The notes beneath the pieces were generated by a model. That model saw nothing but the letters and a program-made list of their open reading frames with translations, had not been told where the DNA came from and did no database searches. A stretch of 64,000 nucleotides of DNA from Pseudomonas bubulae. Lineage in GTDB: Bacteria; Pseudomonadota; Gammaproteobacteria; Pseudomonadales; Pseudomonadaceae. The position numbers and the translations under genes were made by a program. Positions within the stretch are counted from its first letter, which is position 1. The number at the start of each line of letters is the position of its first letter. Shown here in pieces: positions 54,207-64,000 of the stretch. The stretch is taken from assembly GCF_900618535.1 (NCBI RefSeq), contig NZ_UYJA01000004.1, forward strand, positions 372,001-436,000, given 5' to 3'.

Positions 54207-54623
54207 ATGCCCACGCTTTTGTGGTTGCTGGCTGCTTGTCTGCTCAGCGCCTGTACCAGCACGCCAATCCCCCCGGCTGATCCCGCCATGGCCTGGGTCG
54301 ACCTTGAAACCCAAACCGGCAAGCTGGTAATGGCCGAGCGTCTGGATAACAAGCGACAGGCCGATGGCCGCTATTTTCAAGTAACGCCAGGTAGCCACGA
54401 GTTGATGGTGCGCTTCGATTTCGAGGTGTTTGTCGGCGGCATGGGTATGTTCAGTGACCCACAGGAACGCCTGTGTTACGTCACCGTCGATTACGACAAC
54501 TTCCAGCCCGGCCAGCGTTACCGGCTACAGGCCCGCTCACTGGGCTTCAACGCCTACGCCCGGCTGTACGACGCAACGGGCAAGGTGGTCGCCGAGGAGC
54601 GGCTGGTCAACTGCTTACCTTGA
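54207..54623 (+). CDS. Hypothetical small lipoprotein
   Basis: The 138-residue protein has a lipobox (LLAACLLSAC) and a mature domain that reads like a small beta protein: KLVMAERLDNKRQADGRYFQV, TPGSHELMVRFDFEVF and RYRLQARSLGFNAYARLYD. A conserved Cys in LCYVTVDYD is notable. Such proteins are widespread in Pseudomonas without known function. ATG at 54207 is preferred over a TTG at 54195. Its stop overlaps the convergent DUF1161 gene by nine bases. Confidence 0.78.
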   Translation: MPTLLWLLAACLLSACTSTPIPPADPAMAWVDLETQTGKLVMAERLDNKRQADGRYFQVTPGSHELMVRFDFEVFVGGMGMFSDPQERLCYVTVDYDNFQPGQRYRLQARSLGFNAYARLYDATGKVVAEERLVNCLP

Positions 54624-54860
54624 AGGCTGACGGTCGTTGTTCTGGTAGATGATTTTCTTGGTGCCGCTTTCACACGAACCAACCACCATGTTCTCGTCAT
54701 GAACTTCTTCATTGCTCACGATTTCGAGGGTGTAGGACGACACATTGTTCGCCTGGATCTTGGCTTCGATTTCGGCTTTCAGTTCTTCGCACGGCTTGGG
54801 CGCCGCCAGAGCCGAGGTGGCCAAGGCGCAGCAAACTACAGCTAGAGCAAAACGTTTCAT
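54615..54860 (-). CDS. DUF1161 family small exported protein, copy 1
   Basis: The 81-residue precursor has the signal MKRFALAVVCCALATSALAA and a short domain KPCEELKAEIEAKIQANNVS with VGSCESGTKKIIY, the DUF1161 pattern with two conserved cysteines likely joined by a disulfide. A second member lies at 56780-57004. Function is unknown. ATG at 54860 follows AGGGAGTC. Confidence 0.87.
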   Translation of the reverse strand: MKRFALAVVCCALATSALAAPKPCEELKAEIEAKIQANNVSSYTLEIVSNEEVHDENMVVGSCESGTKKIIYQNNDRQPSR

Positions 54861-55007
54861 GGTGAGACTCCCTTGAGGCAGAACGCAAAGTCATGATCTG
54901 ACGCGAGTAACGACCATTCGATCACATATCGCACAGCGCAGGACTGATCTGTCGCAGCCGGGTATCGATTGTGCCCCGCTAGCGGTTAGCGGGGCACACA
55001 GGTGGTG

Positions 55008-55439
55008 TCAGCTCACCAACGTCGCGTCGAGGGTGATTTTGGCGTTCAGTACCTTGGACACCGGGCAGCCCTCTTTGGCTTTGGTGGTCAGTTCGTCGAA
55101 TTGCGCCTGGGTGGCGCCGGGCACCTTGGCCTTGAGCACCAGATGCACGGCCGTAATTGCAAAGCCGCCGTCCACTTGATCCAGGGTTACTTCAGCAGTG
55201 GTATCGATACTGTCGGCCTTGAGGCCGGCATCACCGAGAATCATCGACAAGGCCATCGAGAAACAGCCTGCATGGGCTGCGCCGATCAGCTCTTCGGGGT
55301 TGGTGCCCTTACCGCCTTCGAACCTCGCCTTGAAGCCATAAGGCGCTTCGCGCAGCACGCCGGTTTCTGTGGAGATGGAGCCAATGCCGGTTTTAAGGTC
55401 GCCTGCCCAATGAGCCGATGCTTTCTTTTTAATACTCAT
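55008..55439 (-). CDS. osmC: OsmC family peroxiredoxin
   Basis: The 143-residue cytoplasmic protein reduces organic and inorganic hydroperoxides. Motifs are KASAHWAGDLKTGIGSIST, NPEELIGAAHAGCFSMALSMIL with the peroxidatic Cys, and KEGCPVSKVLNAKITLD with the second Cys. The length fits E. coli OsmC (143). AGGAGGC precedes the ATG. In related bacteria it is induced by osmotic or stationary-phase stress; no clear sigma-factor site was read here. Confidence 0.93.
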   Translation of the reverse strand: MSIKKKASAHWAGDLKTGIGSISTETGVLREAPYGFKARFEGGKGTNPEELIGAAHAGCFSMALSMILGDAGLKADSIDTTAEVTLDQVDGGFAITAVHLVLKAKVPGATQAQFDELTTKAKEGCPVSKVLNAKITLDATLVS

Positions 55440-55654
55440 GCGTGCCTCCTGAAGAACGGCGCGAAGGTTTCACGCCTTGAATGAACTAGTGAGGGTAGTT
55501 CGCCCCACAAAGTTCACCCTGTCGGACCAATCTTCATTTTTAGTAGCTCAATTCCCAGTCGACCATTGAAACTCGGGTATATGCCCATATTGCTGTAAGT
55601 ACTGGCAGGTTATGCGAGCACCCTGACCTGCATCCCACCTGGAGTAGCCGGCTG

Positions 55655-56659
55655 ATGAAACGACTGTCTGACATCAAATTCTCGACCCTCGACCTGGTCC
55701 CTGTCCGCGAAAACGGCAGTGCAGCCCAGTCGTTGCGTAATTCGCTGGATCTGGCACAGCATGTGGAAAAATTCGGCTACAACCGTTTCTGGGTAGCGGA
55801 ACACCACAACATGGATGGGATTGCCAGTTCGGCGACCTCGGTGTTGATCGGTTATCTCGCCGGCGGTACGTCAACCATCCGTGTCGGCTCGGGCGGCGTG
55901 ATGCTGCCCAACCATGCGCCGCTGGTTATCGCCGAGCAGTTCGGCACCCTCGAAAGCCTGTACCCGGGACGCATTGACCTGGGCCTTGGCCGCGCGCCCG
56001 GCTCGGATCAGATGACCGCCCGCGCCCTGCGTCGTGAGCGTTCGGGCAGTGCCGATGATTTCCCGCAGGATGTGGCCGAGCTGATGCGCTATCTGGGCCC
56101 ACGTACTCCCGACCAACGGATCATCGCCATGCCGGGCACTGGCACCAATGTGCCGGTCTGGCTGCTGGGCTCCAGTCTGTTCAGTGCACAATTGGCCGGT
56201 GAACTGGGTTTGCCTTACGCCTTTGCATCACATTTCGCACCACGGTTGATGCATGAAGCGATTCGCGTTTATCGCAACCACTTCAAGCCTTCTGCCGTGC
56301 TGGACAAGCCCTACGTGATGTTGGGCGTGCCGCTGGTGGCTGCTGATACCGACGAGCAGGCCGAGTACCTGGCCACCTCGGTGTACCAGCGAATCCTGGC
56401 GCTGATGCGCGGGCAGAGTCTGGTGCAGCGCGCGCCGGTGGCGACGATGGACGGTTTGTGGCTGCCCCACGAAAAAGAGGCGGTGATGAGTTTCCTGGGC
56501 CTGGCGATGGTCGGCAGCCCGCAGAAGATCAAGGCCAAGCTGGACGTGCTGGTCGAGCAGACCCAGGCCGATGAGTTGATTTTTACCTGTGATCTGTACG
56601 AACACGCAGACCGCATTCACTCGTATGAATTGCTGTCGCAGGTGATGAAAGGGGCCTGA
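55655..56659 (+). CDS. Luciferase-like (LLM) flavin-dependent oxidoreductase
   Basis: The 334-residue TIM-barrel flavoprotein is of the YhbW/alkanal-monooxygenase-like group. Motifs are [64 protein letters not shown] and [20 protein letters not shown]. It lacks the sulfonate- or F420-specific signatures, so the substrate is unknown. GGAGTAGCC lies before the ATG at 55655. It is a single gene ending at a REPIN. Confidence 0.9.
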   Translation: MKRLSDIKFSTLDLVPVRENGSAAQSLRNSLDLAQHVEKFGYNRFWVAEHHNMDGIASSATSVLIGYLAGGTSTIRVGSGGVMLPNHAPLVIAEQFGTLESLYPGRIDLGLGRAPGSDQMTARALRRERSGSADDFPQDVAELMRYLGPRTPDQRIIAMPGTGTNVPVWLLGSSLFSAQLAGELGLPYAFASHFAPRLMHEAIRVYRNHFKPSAVLDKPYVMLGVPLVAADTDEQAEYLATSVYQRILALMRGQSLVQRAPVATMDGLWLPHEKEAVMSFLGLAMVGSPQKIKAKLDVLVEQTQADELIFTCDLYEHADRIHSYELLSQVMKGA

Positions 56660-56671
56660 CGCAAAGGGAAG

Positions 56672-56758
56672 TGTGGGAGCGGGCTTGCTCGCGATGGTAT
56701 CGACGCGACTGATCTGAAACACCGCAGCGTGCGCATCGCGAGCAAGCCCGCTCCCACA
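56672..56758. repeat. REPIN-type inverted repeat, copy 8
   Basis: The arms TGTGGGAGCGGGCTTGCTCG and complement are perfect. The spacer is ATGGTATCGACGCGACTGAT-like. It sits 13 bases after the LLM gene stop and before the convergent DUF1161 gene. Confidence 0.92.
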
Positions 56759-56779
56759 AGATCTACTACTGCGCTGGAC

Positions 56780-57004
56780 TTACCCGCGCTTGTAGACAAT
56801 TTCTTTGGTGCCGGCTTCGCAAGAGCCCACTACCTTGCCGTCAGCGGCAGCACCTTTTTCCACAACCGTCAGCGAATAATGTCTGGCGCCGTTAGCTTCA
56901 ATCTTCGCCGCGATTTCGCTTTTCAGTTCTTCGCACGGCTTGCCCGCCGCGAACGCCGTTCCTGCCAGACTCAGCAAACCTACAGCCAATAAAAGCTTTT
57001 TCAT
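56780..57004 (-). CDS. DUF1161 family small exported protein, copy 2
   Basis: The 74-residue precursor has the signal KKLLLAVGLLSLAGTAFAA, then GKPCEELKSEIAAKIEANG and VVGSCEAGTKEIVYKRG. It is clearly homologous to the gene at 54615 and keeps the same two cysteines. The two copies lie 2 kb apart in the same orientation, suggesting an old local duplication with insertion of other genes between them. Confidence 0.87.
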   Translation of the reverse strand: MKKLLLAVGLLSLAGTAFAAGKPCEELKSEIAAKIEANGARHYSLTVVEKGAAADGKVVGSCEAGTKEIVYKRG

Positions 57005-57123
57005 CGGTCACATTCCCCGGTCAAAACAAAAAGGGTGCAATGCGAACATGCCGCATTGCACCCAGACTGTGTAGCGGACTTTATGGCAAACGGCCAGTCC
57101 ACGGGGCAAAACCTTGCCTCAAA

Positions 57124-57339
57124 TCAACTGCTGGCAATCCTGAAGCCGATTTTGAGCGTTACCTGATAGTGCGCCACCTTGCCGTCCTTGATATGGCCGC
57201 GGGTGTCGATCACCTCGAACCATTCAAGGTGCTTGATGCTTTTGTTGGCTTCGGCCAGTGCATTACCGATGGCGTCTTCTATGCTGGTCGGGGACGAGCC
57301 TACCAATTCGACTTTCTTGTAGGTGTGATGGTCAGACAT
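57124..57339 (-). CDS. Dodecin family flavin-binding protein
   Basis: This 71-residue protein forms a dodecameric shell that stores riboflavin/FMN or CoA in known members. The sequence [20 protein letters not shown], then [21 protein letters not shown] and [21 protein letters not shown], is the complete dodecin fold with the flavin-contacting Trp. AGGAGAACG precedes the ATG. It is a single-gene unit. Confidence 0.93.
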   Translation of the reverse strand: MSDHHTYKKVELVGSSPTSIEDAIGNALAEANKSIKHLEWFEVIDTRGHIKDGKVAHYQVTLKIGFRIASS

Positions 57340-57493
57340 AACGTTCTCCTTTGTCGTAAATCAAAGCCTAGCAGCGAATGTGCTAAATACTTTGTAGGCA
57401 ATCTAAAAGGAAAAGTTCAGGTTAACTGCACTTTCTCACGCCCCTGTAGTCCGACTTAACAAGCACCTCACTCATCAATGCAGGAGAGCCCTA

Positions 57494-57820
57494 ATGGCTA
57501 GCAACTCTTTACGTAAAGCCTCATTGCAAAGCATGGAAGCAGAGATCGAGAGCCTGCTCAAGTCTCTTGAAAGCCTCAAGCACGACGCTTCGGACGAGTC
57601 CAAAAAGACCCTTGGCATCCTCAAAAACAACGCCGAGAACGCGCTCAAGCATTCACGTCATCTGCTCAGCGATGCGCTGGAAGAAGTGAAGGACAAAACC
57701 CGCGAAACCGCGATCGCTACCCGTGAATACGCCCAAGAGCATCCGTATGCCACCGCTGGCGTTGCCATCGGCGCACTGGGTCTGCTGGCAGCCTTCCTGT
57801 TGTGCAAGCGCGGCAATTAA
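57494..57820 (+). CDS. DUF883 (ElaB/YqjD-type) membrane-anchored protein
   Basis: The 108-residue protein has a long amphipathic, coiled-coil-prone helix with many Lys/Glu (residues 10-80) and one C-terminal transmembrane helix ([18 protein letters not shown]) ending in CKRGN. This is the tail-anchored ElaB/YqjD/DUF883 plan; E. coli relatives bind ribosomes in stationary phase. GGAGAG precedes the ATG. Its stop overlaps the convergent trpI stop by four bases. Confidence 0.9.
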   Translation: MASNSLRKASLQSMEAEIESLLKSLESLKHDASDESKKTLGILKNNAENALKHSRHLLSDALEEVKDKTRETAIATREYAQEHPYATAGVAIGALGLLAAFLLCKRGN

Positions 57821-58713
57821 TCTGCGCTGCGCGCAAGCTCTGCCTTGAGCCATTGCGCAAGTTGCCTGGCGCGCCCGTCTGCGGCGCGCTTGGGCAACCA
57901 TAACGTCAGTTGCCCCGGGGTTTCATTGAAGCCCCAGGGCGCAGCCAGCCGTCCTGCTTGCAGGTCCTGGGCCACCAGCGGCTCGGGAGCAATCGCTACA
58001 CCCAGCCCCGCAACGGCGGCTTCCAGCAAGTAATACAAGTGTTCAAACCCCTGCCCGTATTGCAAATCCTTCGTCTCAATTGCGTTTTTTTGCGCCCAGC
58101 TCGGCCATGCCTGCGGCCGCGAAGTGGTGTGCAGCAACGGTTCGTCGAGCAAGGCGCTGGCCGGGGCATGGCGCAGTTGTTCGTACCGCGCATAACGGGG
58201 ACTGACCACCGGGCCAATGCGCTCGCTGGCTAATTCGTAAACCTGCATGTCTGCTGGCCAGGGTGGCTCGGCAAACACCAGCAATGCATCCAGCCCGGGG
58301 CGACGCGGGTCCAGATCGCCTTCACCGGCCGACAGGTGCAGGCGCAAGTCAGGCAAGTCGGCATTCAATCGGCCCAGGCGCGGAATAAACCAGCGCGCCA
58401 GCAAACTGCCTGAACAGCCGAGCACGAACGGAGCGTCAACCTGGCTTTGCGTGAGTTCAGCGCATACATTTATCAAGCGCTCAAAGGCTTCGCTACTGGC
58501 ATCCCGCAAGCGGATACCGGCTTCGGTCAGCTTTAGCCCGCGCCCTTCCTTGACGAACAGGCTCACCCCCAGGTGCTCTTCCAGCACTTTCAATTGCCGA
58601 CTGACGGCACCGTGGGTGACGTGTAGCTGCTCAGCCGCCTGGCTGACGCTGCTCAGGCGGGCGGTGGCTTCAAAGGCACGCAGGGCATTAAGAGGGGGGA
58701 GATCGCGGCTCAT
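57817..58713 (-). CDS. trpI: LysR-family activator TrpI
   Basis: TrpI activates trpBA in response to indoleglycerol phosphate. The 298 residues have an N-terminal HTH ([42 protein letters not shown]) and a LysR effector domain ([36 protein letters not shown]). It is divergent from trpB with a 113-base gap, the arrangement known in P. aeruginosa and P. putida. Confidence 0.94.
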   Translation of the reverse strand: MSRDLPPLNALRAFEATARLSSVSQAAEQLHVTHGAVSRQLKVLEEHLGVSLFVKEGRGLKLTEAGIRLRDASSEAFERLINVCAELTQSQVDAPFVLGCSGSLLARWFIPRLGRLNADLPDLRLHLSAGEGDLDPRRPGLDALLVFAEPPWPADMQVYELASERIGPVVSPRYARYEQLRHAPASALLDEPLLHTTSRPQAWPSWAQKNAIETKDLQYGQGFEHLYYLLEAAVAGLGVAIAPEPLVAQDLQAGRLAAPWGFNETPGQLTLWLPKRAADGRARQLAQWLKAELARSAD

Positions 58714-58826
58714 GGTATCTGTGAGTTTTCCTGACAGGTTACGGCGATCTTATCGGTTTTCATCCCGGGCTGTCACGGGTACAGTCAGGCCCATAGACCT
58801 TCGCCATTTTTTATCTGGAGCGTCAC
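58714..58826. promoter_or_regulatory. trpI-trpB divergent control region
   Basis: In P. aeruginosa TrpI binds two sites in the trpI-trpB gap overlapping the trpI promoter and the trpBA -35 region. The corresponding 113 bases are here, with the trpB ribosome site CTGGAG at about 58817. I could not place the TrpI boxes exactly. Confidence 0.55.
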
Positions 58827-60046
<1,220 letters not shown>

Positions 60047-60047
<1 letters not shown>

Positions 60048-60853
60048 TGAGCCGCCTGCAAACGCGCTTTACCGCTCTCAAGGAACAAAACCGCGCGGCG
60101 CTGGTGACCTTTGTCACCGCCGGTGACCCGGATTACGACACCTCGCTGGCCATCCTCAAAGGCTTGCCGGCAGCAGGCGCCGATGTGATCGAACTGGGCA
60201 TGCCCTTCACCGATCCGATGGCCGACGGCCCGGCGATCCAGCTGGCCAACATCCGTGCATTGGGCGCCAAGCAGAACCTGGCAAAAACCCTGCAGATGGT
60301 TCGTGAATTTCGTACCGGTAACAACGACACTCCGCTGGTGCTGATGGGCTATTTCAACCCGATCCACCACTATGGCGTGGCGCGTTTTATCGCCGAAGCC
60401 AAAGAGGCGGGCGTAGACGGCCTGATCGTGGTCGACATGCCACCCGAGCACAACAGCGAGCTGTGCGACCCGGCACAGGCTGCTGGCCTGGACTTTATCC
60501 GCCTGACCACGCCAACCACAGACGACGTGCGCCTGCCGACCGTATTGGCCGGCAGCTCGGGCTTTGTGTACTACGTTTCGGTGGCGGGCGTGACCGGTGC
60601 CGGTTCGGCCACCACGGAACAGGTGAGCGCGGCTATCGAGCGTCTGCGTCGGCATACTGATTTGCCGATCAGCGTGGGCTTTGGTATCCGTACCCCTGAA
60701 CAGGCTGCGGCAATTGCCCGCCTGGCCGATGGCGTGGTGGTGGGCTCGGCCCTGATCGACAAGATCGAGAATGCAGCGACGCCTGAACAGGCGGTGGATG
60801 GTGTGCTGAGTTTGTGTGCTGCGCTGGCTGAAGGTGTACGTAGCGCCCGCTAG
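60047..60853 (+). CDS. trpA: Tryptophan synthase alpha subunit
   Basis: The enzyme cleaves indoleglycerol phosphate to indole, which is channelled to TrpB. The 268 residues show catalytic E49 and D60 ([19 protein letters not shown]), the loop [23 protein letters not shown] and [12 protein letters not shown] with [12 protein letters not shown] at the phosphate site. Start and stop match the family. A repeat rather than a clear T-run terminator follows. Confidence 0.98.
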
Positions 60854-60861
60854 ATCAAGAG

Positions 60862-60947
60862 CCCCTCTCCCGGAGGGAGAGGGGACTGATTGGGGGATGT
60901 CACCACACATCGGCTCCCTCTCCCCCGGGAGAGGGCTGGGGTGAGGG
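60862..60947. repeat. Inverted repeat pair, CCCTCTCC...GGAGAGGG type
   Basis: CCCCTCTCCC-GGAGGGAGAGGGG (60862-60884) is a palindrome sharing its core with 37723-37765. A second palindrome follows at 60916-60947, ending CTGGGGTGAGGG, and matches the right end of the first locus. Thirty-one bases separate them. It lies just past trpA, between convergent genes. Confidence 0.8.
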
Positions 60948-60965
60948 CAAGAGGCTTACACAGTA

Positions 60966-61892
60966 TTACTTCTGCGTCCCGTCATCATGCAGCAGGTTGG
61001 CCTGGGTCAAGTTGCTGCCTGCCGGTACGCTGCGGGTCAACCATACGTTGCCACCAATGGTCGAACCCTGACCAATGGTGATACGCCCCAAAATCGTCGC
61101 TCCCGCATAAATCACCACATCATCCTCAACGATCGGATGGCGTGGATGGCCTTTTTGCAGCTGGCCCGACTCATCCGCCGGGAACCGCTTGGCCCCCAAC
61201 GTCACCGCCTGATAAATCCGCACACGCTCGCCGATAATCGCGGTTTCACCAATCACCACACCCGTACCGTGATCGATAAAGAAACTGCGGCCAATCTGCG
61301 CGCCGGGGTGAATGTCGATCCCCGTGGCCGAATGGGCGATTTCTGCGCTGATCCGCGCCAGCAACGGTAGCCCGGCACGGTACAGGTGGTGCGCCAACCG
61401 GTGATGAATCACCGCCAGAATTCCCGGGTAGCACAGCAGCACTTCATCGACGCTGCGCGCCGCCGGGTCACCGTGGTAAGCGGCCAGCACGTCAGTATCG
61501 AGAATGCTGCGCAAACCCGGCAATGCCAGGGCGAAGTCCTGAATCAGCAAGGTCGCCGTCGCATCCACTCCCTCATCCGGCAACCCGCCCTGACGCGCGA
61601 CATAACGCAACTCCAGCCGGGCCTGGGTCAGCAACGCATTGAGGGCTACGTCCAGGGTGTGGCCCACGTAGAAATCTTCGCTCTCTTCACGCAGGTCCAC
61701 CGGGCCCAAACGCATCGGAAACAAAGCACCGCAAAGAGCTTCAAGAATATCGGCCATTGCAGCACGCGACGGCAGCTCGCGACCGCCCTGTTCGCCACTG
61801 ACGCGGCCGTTTTGCGTACGCCACTGGTTTCGCGCCGCGCGCAGTTGGCAGACGATGGCCTGCAATTGCCAAGGATTGGAACGATCACTCAC
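60966..61892 (-). CDS. epsC: Serine O-acetyltransferase (EpsC-type, long N terminus)
   Basis: The enzyme acetylates serine to O-acetylserine for cysteine synthesis. The 308 residues have a helical N domain (about 1-180) and a left-handed beta-helix of hexapeptide repeats (SATGIDIHPGAQIGRSFFID, HGTGVVIGETAIIGERVRIYQ, IVEDDVVIYAGATILGRI) with the catalytic His-Asp in FFIDHGTGV. It is longer than E. coli CysE (273), matching the EpsC form. The GTG start at 61892 has GGAG nine bases upstream; the open frame upstream is unrelated. It could use serine made by serA. Confidence 0.92.
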   Translation of the reverse strand: MSDRSNPWQLQAIVCQLRAARNQWRTQNGRVSGEQGGRELPSRAAMADILEALCGALFPMRLGPVDLREESEDFYVGHTLDVALNALLTQARLELRYVARQGGLPDEGVDATATLLIQDFALALPGLRSILDTDVLAAYHGDPAARSVDEVLLCYPGILAVIHHRLAHHLYRAGLPLLARISAEIAHSATGIDIHPGAQIGRSFFIDHGTGVVIGETAIIGERVRIYQAVTLGAKRFPADESGQLQKGHPRHPIVEDDVVIYAGATILGRITIGQGSTIGGNVWLTRSVPAGSNLTQANLLHDDGTQK

Positions 61893-61987
61893 GATGAATA
61901 CTCCGCACGCTGGCGGCTGGATCAACCAGCCGCGAATAGGCAATGATTTTACGGTATCAAAACGTTTGCGACTCCGGCAATCAAGCC

Positions 61988-63364
61988 TTAACGCCGGCGC
62001 CAGAGGCGCCAACCCACCGCGGCGCTGATCAACAGTAGCAACCCGCCCAAAATGGCCATGCTCAAGCCGTGATAGCTGAATAGCGGCTTTTCGATGCGAA
62101 TGTACCCGGGCTCGGCAAATAACTCGCGCAGTGCGGCATTTGCCTGCTCCAGGTTAATGGCCTGCAACTGCCGGGCAGGGTCGGCAAAACGGCCTTCATC
62201 GTAGTCTCCCAGCGAGGCCCAGTAGTAATCAGCCAGCGCACTGCTGCCTTGCACCGTCCACGCCTGACGGGAAATGGCCGTTTGCTTGAGTCGGGCAAAC
62301 ACCTGCGGATCCAGCCCGTCCTTGAGCAGCCGTGACGTGAGTTGCTGCATCACCTCACGGGCCCTGGGCACGTTCTCGCGTTCAAGATCCGCATTCAGAC
62401 TCAGAAAACTCACGCCGCCAAACACCTCGCGCTCAGCCCAGGGGCCGTAAGACAAGCCGTGGTTGAGCCGCAGTTCGCTGTACAGCGCCCACTCCAGATA
62501 ATCGCGCAGCAGGGTCCAGGTTTCATCGGATTGCCCTTCGATAACCGGTTCGGGCAGCAACCAGTGCAGGGTTGCCGTATCGCCCACCACACCGCGCACC
62601 AGCTCGCGCTCTGCGTCGGCCTTGGCATCGATGGCGGCCAGGGGACGGTGCTCGCTGGGGTCAACCGGCTCGAGGGCACCGTAGGCTCGCTCGAGATAAG
62701 CTGGCAAGAAACGGTCAAGGTCGCCGACGATAATCAGCGTCATGTTGTTGGGCGCGTACCACTTCTGGCGTACAGCCTCTAGTTGCTGGCGGGTAAGGTC
62801 ATGCACTTCGGCCCGCTCGGCGCACTTCAGGCCCAATTCGACAGCCAGCTGGTTGCTGGCGCTGTGGCCCAGATCCTGACGGTCCAGCCAGCGCTGCAAG
62901 TGCGAATAATGGCCGCCGTCTTCGCGCTCGACCACCTGTTTGGCGTCGCTGATACGTTGTTCGGTCAGCTGGGTGCGGGTCAGCAACCCCAGCAGCAGGT
63001 CGAGAATCTTGCGCTGATTTTTTGCCGGGGCCTCGATCACAAAGGTGGTATCGGCGCTGCTGGTAAAAGCGTTCCATTCGCCCCCCAACGCTTGCATGCG
63101 CTCCTCCAGCCCCCCTTCACCGGTGTCGTCGATGCCGCTGAAGAGCAAATGTTCCAGCAGATGGGGCAATTGCTGATCGGCGCAGGAAAAGTCATCCATA
63201 CCCACCCCCACCACCAGCCGAATAGCCACATGATCGCGATCGTTGTTGGGTTTGAGGATCAGTTGCAGACCATTGGGCAGTTGATAGCCCTCAACGCTGT
63301 AGCGATCCAGGGCAAAGCCTTGGGCAGCGCCAAGCAGCAAGCAGATAAACAGCAGGCAACGCAT
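61988..63364 (-). CDS. M16 family (insulinase-like) metallopeptidase with C-terminal membrane anchor
   Basis: The 458-residue precursor has a signal (CLLFICLLLGAAQGFA), the inverted zinc motif HLLEH at 68-72 in LPHLLEHLLFSG, a downstream metal Glu region (AKQVVEREDGGHY), and one C-terminal membrane helix (SMAILGGLLLLISAAVGW) capped by RRR. It is therefore an inner-membrane-anchored periplasmic protease, about the size of a single M16 chain that usually pairs with a partner. No partner gene is adjacent. It is convergent with nothing; the serine acetyltransferase gene follows by 95 bases. Confidence 0.9.
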   Translation of the reverse strand: MRCLLFICLLLGAAQGFALDRYSVEGYQLPNGLQLILKPNNDRDHVAIRLVVGVGMDDFSCADQQLPHLLEHLLFSGIDDTGEGGLEERMQALGGEWNAFTSSADTTFVIEAPAKNQRKILDLLLGLLTRTQLTEQRISDAKQVVEREDGGHYSHLQRWLDRQDLGHSASNQLAVELGLKCAERAEVHDLTRQQLEAVRQKWYAPNNMTLIIVGDLDRFLPAYLERAYGALEPVDPSEHRPLAAIDAKADAERELVRGVVGDTATLHWLLPEPVIEGQSDETWTLLRDYLEWALYSELRLNHGLSYGPWAEREVFGGVSFLSLNADLERENVPRAREVMQQLTSRLLKDGLDPQVFARLKQTAISRQAWTVQGSSALADYYWASLGDYDEGRFADPARQLQAINLEQANAALRELFAEPGYIRIEKPLFSYHGLSMAILGGLLLLISAAVGWRLWRRR

Positions 63365-63447
63365 AAAAAATCCCTGAATTCTCGAATCCTTGAGCCCGTG
63401 CAGCTTAGTCGCTGCATAACGGCTGACAACAGCCCGACGTACAACGT

Positions 63448-64000
63448 TCAAGGCGAATGTTGCGTGTCGGCTGCGTCATCCAGCTCCAGGGCCCCGGTTT
63501 CAGAGGTCTCCAGCACCACGTAGGCGCTGCCGCAAAACAACGAGTTAAGGCGTTTCATGTCCGCGATCAGCTCCAGATGCATAGAACTGGTCTCGATACT
63601 TTGTGTGACTTTACGCTGCAAGCGACTTACGTGAGCGTGGGCCAAACGCCGCTCCTGGGCGCGAAAGCGGCGTTTTTCACGCAGCAATTGGCGGGCGTTC
63701 TGCGGGTCGGAATTGAGAAACACCGTCAGCCCAAGACGCAAATTATCGATCAACTGGGTTTGCAGGCCCACCAGCTCCTCCAGCCCTGTTTCTGAAAATG
63801 ACCGGCGCTGGGAGGTTTTCTGCTGCTGGACTTTGCGCAGCATGCGTTCGATTACATCACTGGCAAGTTTGAGGTTGATCGCCAGTTCGATGATTTCAGC
63901 CCAGCGCCGACTGTCCTGCTCGCTTAAATCCTCCCGAGGCATTTGTGCCAGATAGAGTTTTACCGCGCTGTAGAGCACTTCGACTTCATCGCTCAACGTG
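63448..64000 (-). CDS. Na/Pi-cotransporter family protein, C-terminal part (5' end outside window)
   Basis: Only the last 184 codons are visible. They are helical and PhoU-like (YSAVKLYLAQMPREDLSEQD, EIIELAINLKLASDVIERML, REKRRFRAQERRLAHAHVSRL), which fits the cytoplasmic regulatory tail of the NptA/YjbB-type Na/Pi symporters. The frame is open to the window edge; the apparent TTG start near 63996 is not real. The membrane domain should lie to the right of 64000. A stand-alone PhoU-like protein is the alternative. Confidence 0.75.
   Translation of the reverse strand, partial: TLSDEVEVLYSAVKLYLAQMPREDLSEQDSRRWAEIIELAINLKLASDVIERMLRKVQQQKTSQRRSFSETGLEELVGLQTQLIDNLRLGLTVFLNSDPQNARQLLREKRRFRAQERRLAHAHVSRLQRKVTQSIETSSMHLELIADMKRLNSLFCGSAYVVLETSETGALELDDAADTQHSP

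Noticed and set aside
55440-55530. Sigma-22 promoter for osmC (GAACTT upstream on the minus strand)
   Set aside because: The -35-like GAACTT is present, but no acceptable -10 (TCTGA) lies at 16-17 bases.
63448-63996. Treating the last minus-strand gene as complete from the TTG at 63996
   Set aside because: The frame stays open to the window edge and the visible protein is only a C-terminal PhoU-like tail, so the gene is called partial.

Overview
The window is about 64 kb of a Pseudomonas chromosome, most likely from the P. fluorescens lineage. Three things support this: dense operons of Pseudomonas core genes (zur/znuA, polA-ersA-engB, kinB/algB, ptsP-lgt-thyA, trpI/trpBA), a moderately high GC content by eye, and repeated REPIN-type palindromes with the arm TGTGGGAGCGGGCTTGCTCGCGA. 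Many neighbours match gene sets that lie on either side of the replication origin in P. aeruginosa, so this is probably origin-proximal DNA, although no oriC is visible. I see no prophage, transposase, CRISPR array, rRNA or tRNA.

Layout. 1-9.4 kb: zur (cut by the window edge) divergent from znuA; thrB with a DUF2782 gene; polA; the sRNA gene ersA with a readable sigma-22 (AlgU) promoter and terminator; engB; a broken c5-type cytochrome gene; cytochrome c4; dsbA; an endonuclease/phosphatase-family gene. 9.4-20.5 kb: a large GGDEF diguanylate cyclase, an orphan secreted protein, an AmiD-type amidase lipoprotein, the kinB/algB two-component system, a sigma-54 promoter in front of a small exported protein and a DUF1328 peptide, gltP, and a fused SpmA/SpmB-type membrane protein. 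20.5-27.8 kb: a methyltransferase and a six-gene minus-strand sulfur-scavenging cluster (two SfnB-like flavoproteins, an FMN monooxygenase, a MetNIQ-like importer) that may begin with a coupled 22-codon leader ORF. 27.9-31.1 kb: an orphan protein with a duplicated domain and two tandem SdiA-regulated-family proteins.

31.2-46.1 kb: rpiA, ilvA, a membrane protein, a HAD phosphatase, rppH-ptsP, an NRDE protein, TauE-lgt-thyA, a fumarylacetoacetate-hydrolase-family gene with a D-2-hydroxyglutarate-dehydrogenase-like gene divergent from serA, a DUF4399 protein and a solute-binding protein. 46.2-50 kb: a three-gene membrane-bound gluconate-dehydrogenase-type complex. 50.3-57.8 kb: a periplasmic phosphatase, an M3-peptidase-like protein whose HExxH motif reads HELGC, a lipoprotein metallopeptidase, small stress-type proteins (DUF1161 twice, OsmC, dodecin, DUF883) and a luciferase-like oxidoreductase. 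57.8-64 kb: trpI/trpBA, a serine acetyltransferase, an M16 peptidase and the 3' end of a Na/Pi-cotransporter-type gene.

Shared themes. Sulfur and serine/cysteine metabolism recurs (sulfur cluster, serA with its possible electron-sink dehydrogenase, serine acetyltransferase). AlgU/AlgB/KinB envelope and exopolysaccharide control appears in ersA, kinB/algB and the sigma-54 promoter. Many small exported proteins are present. The least explained items are the M3-like protein without its second zinc histidine, the duplicated-domain orphan at 27880-28689, the leader ORF and hairpin before the sulfur cluster, and the sigma-54 promoter next to algB. I did not find a clearly new multi-gene system.
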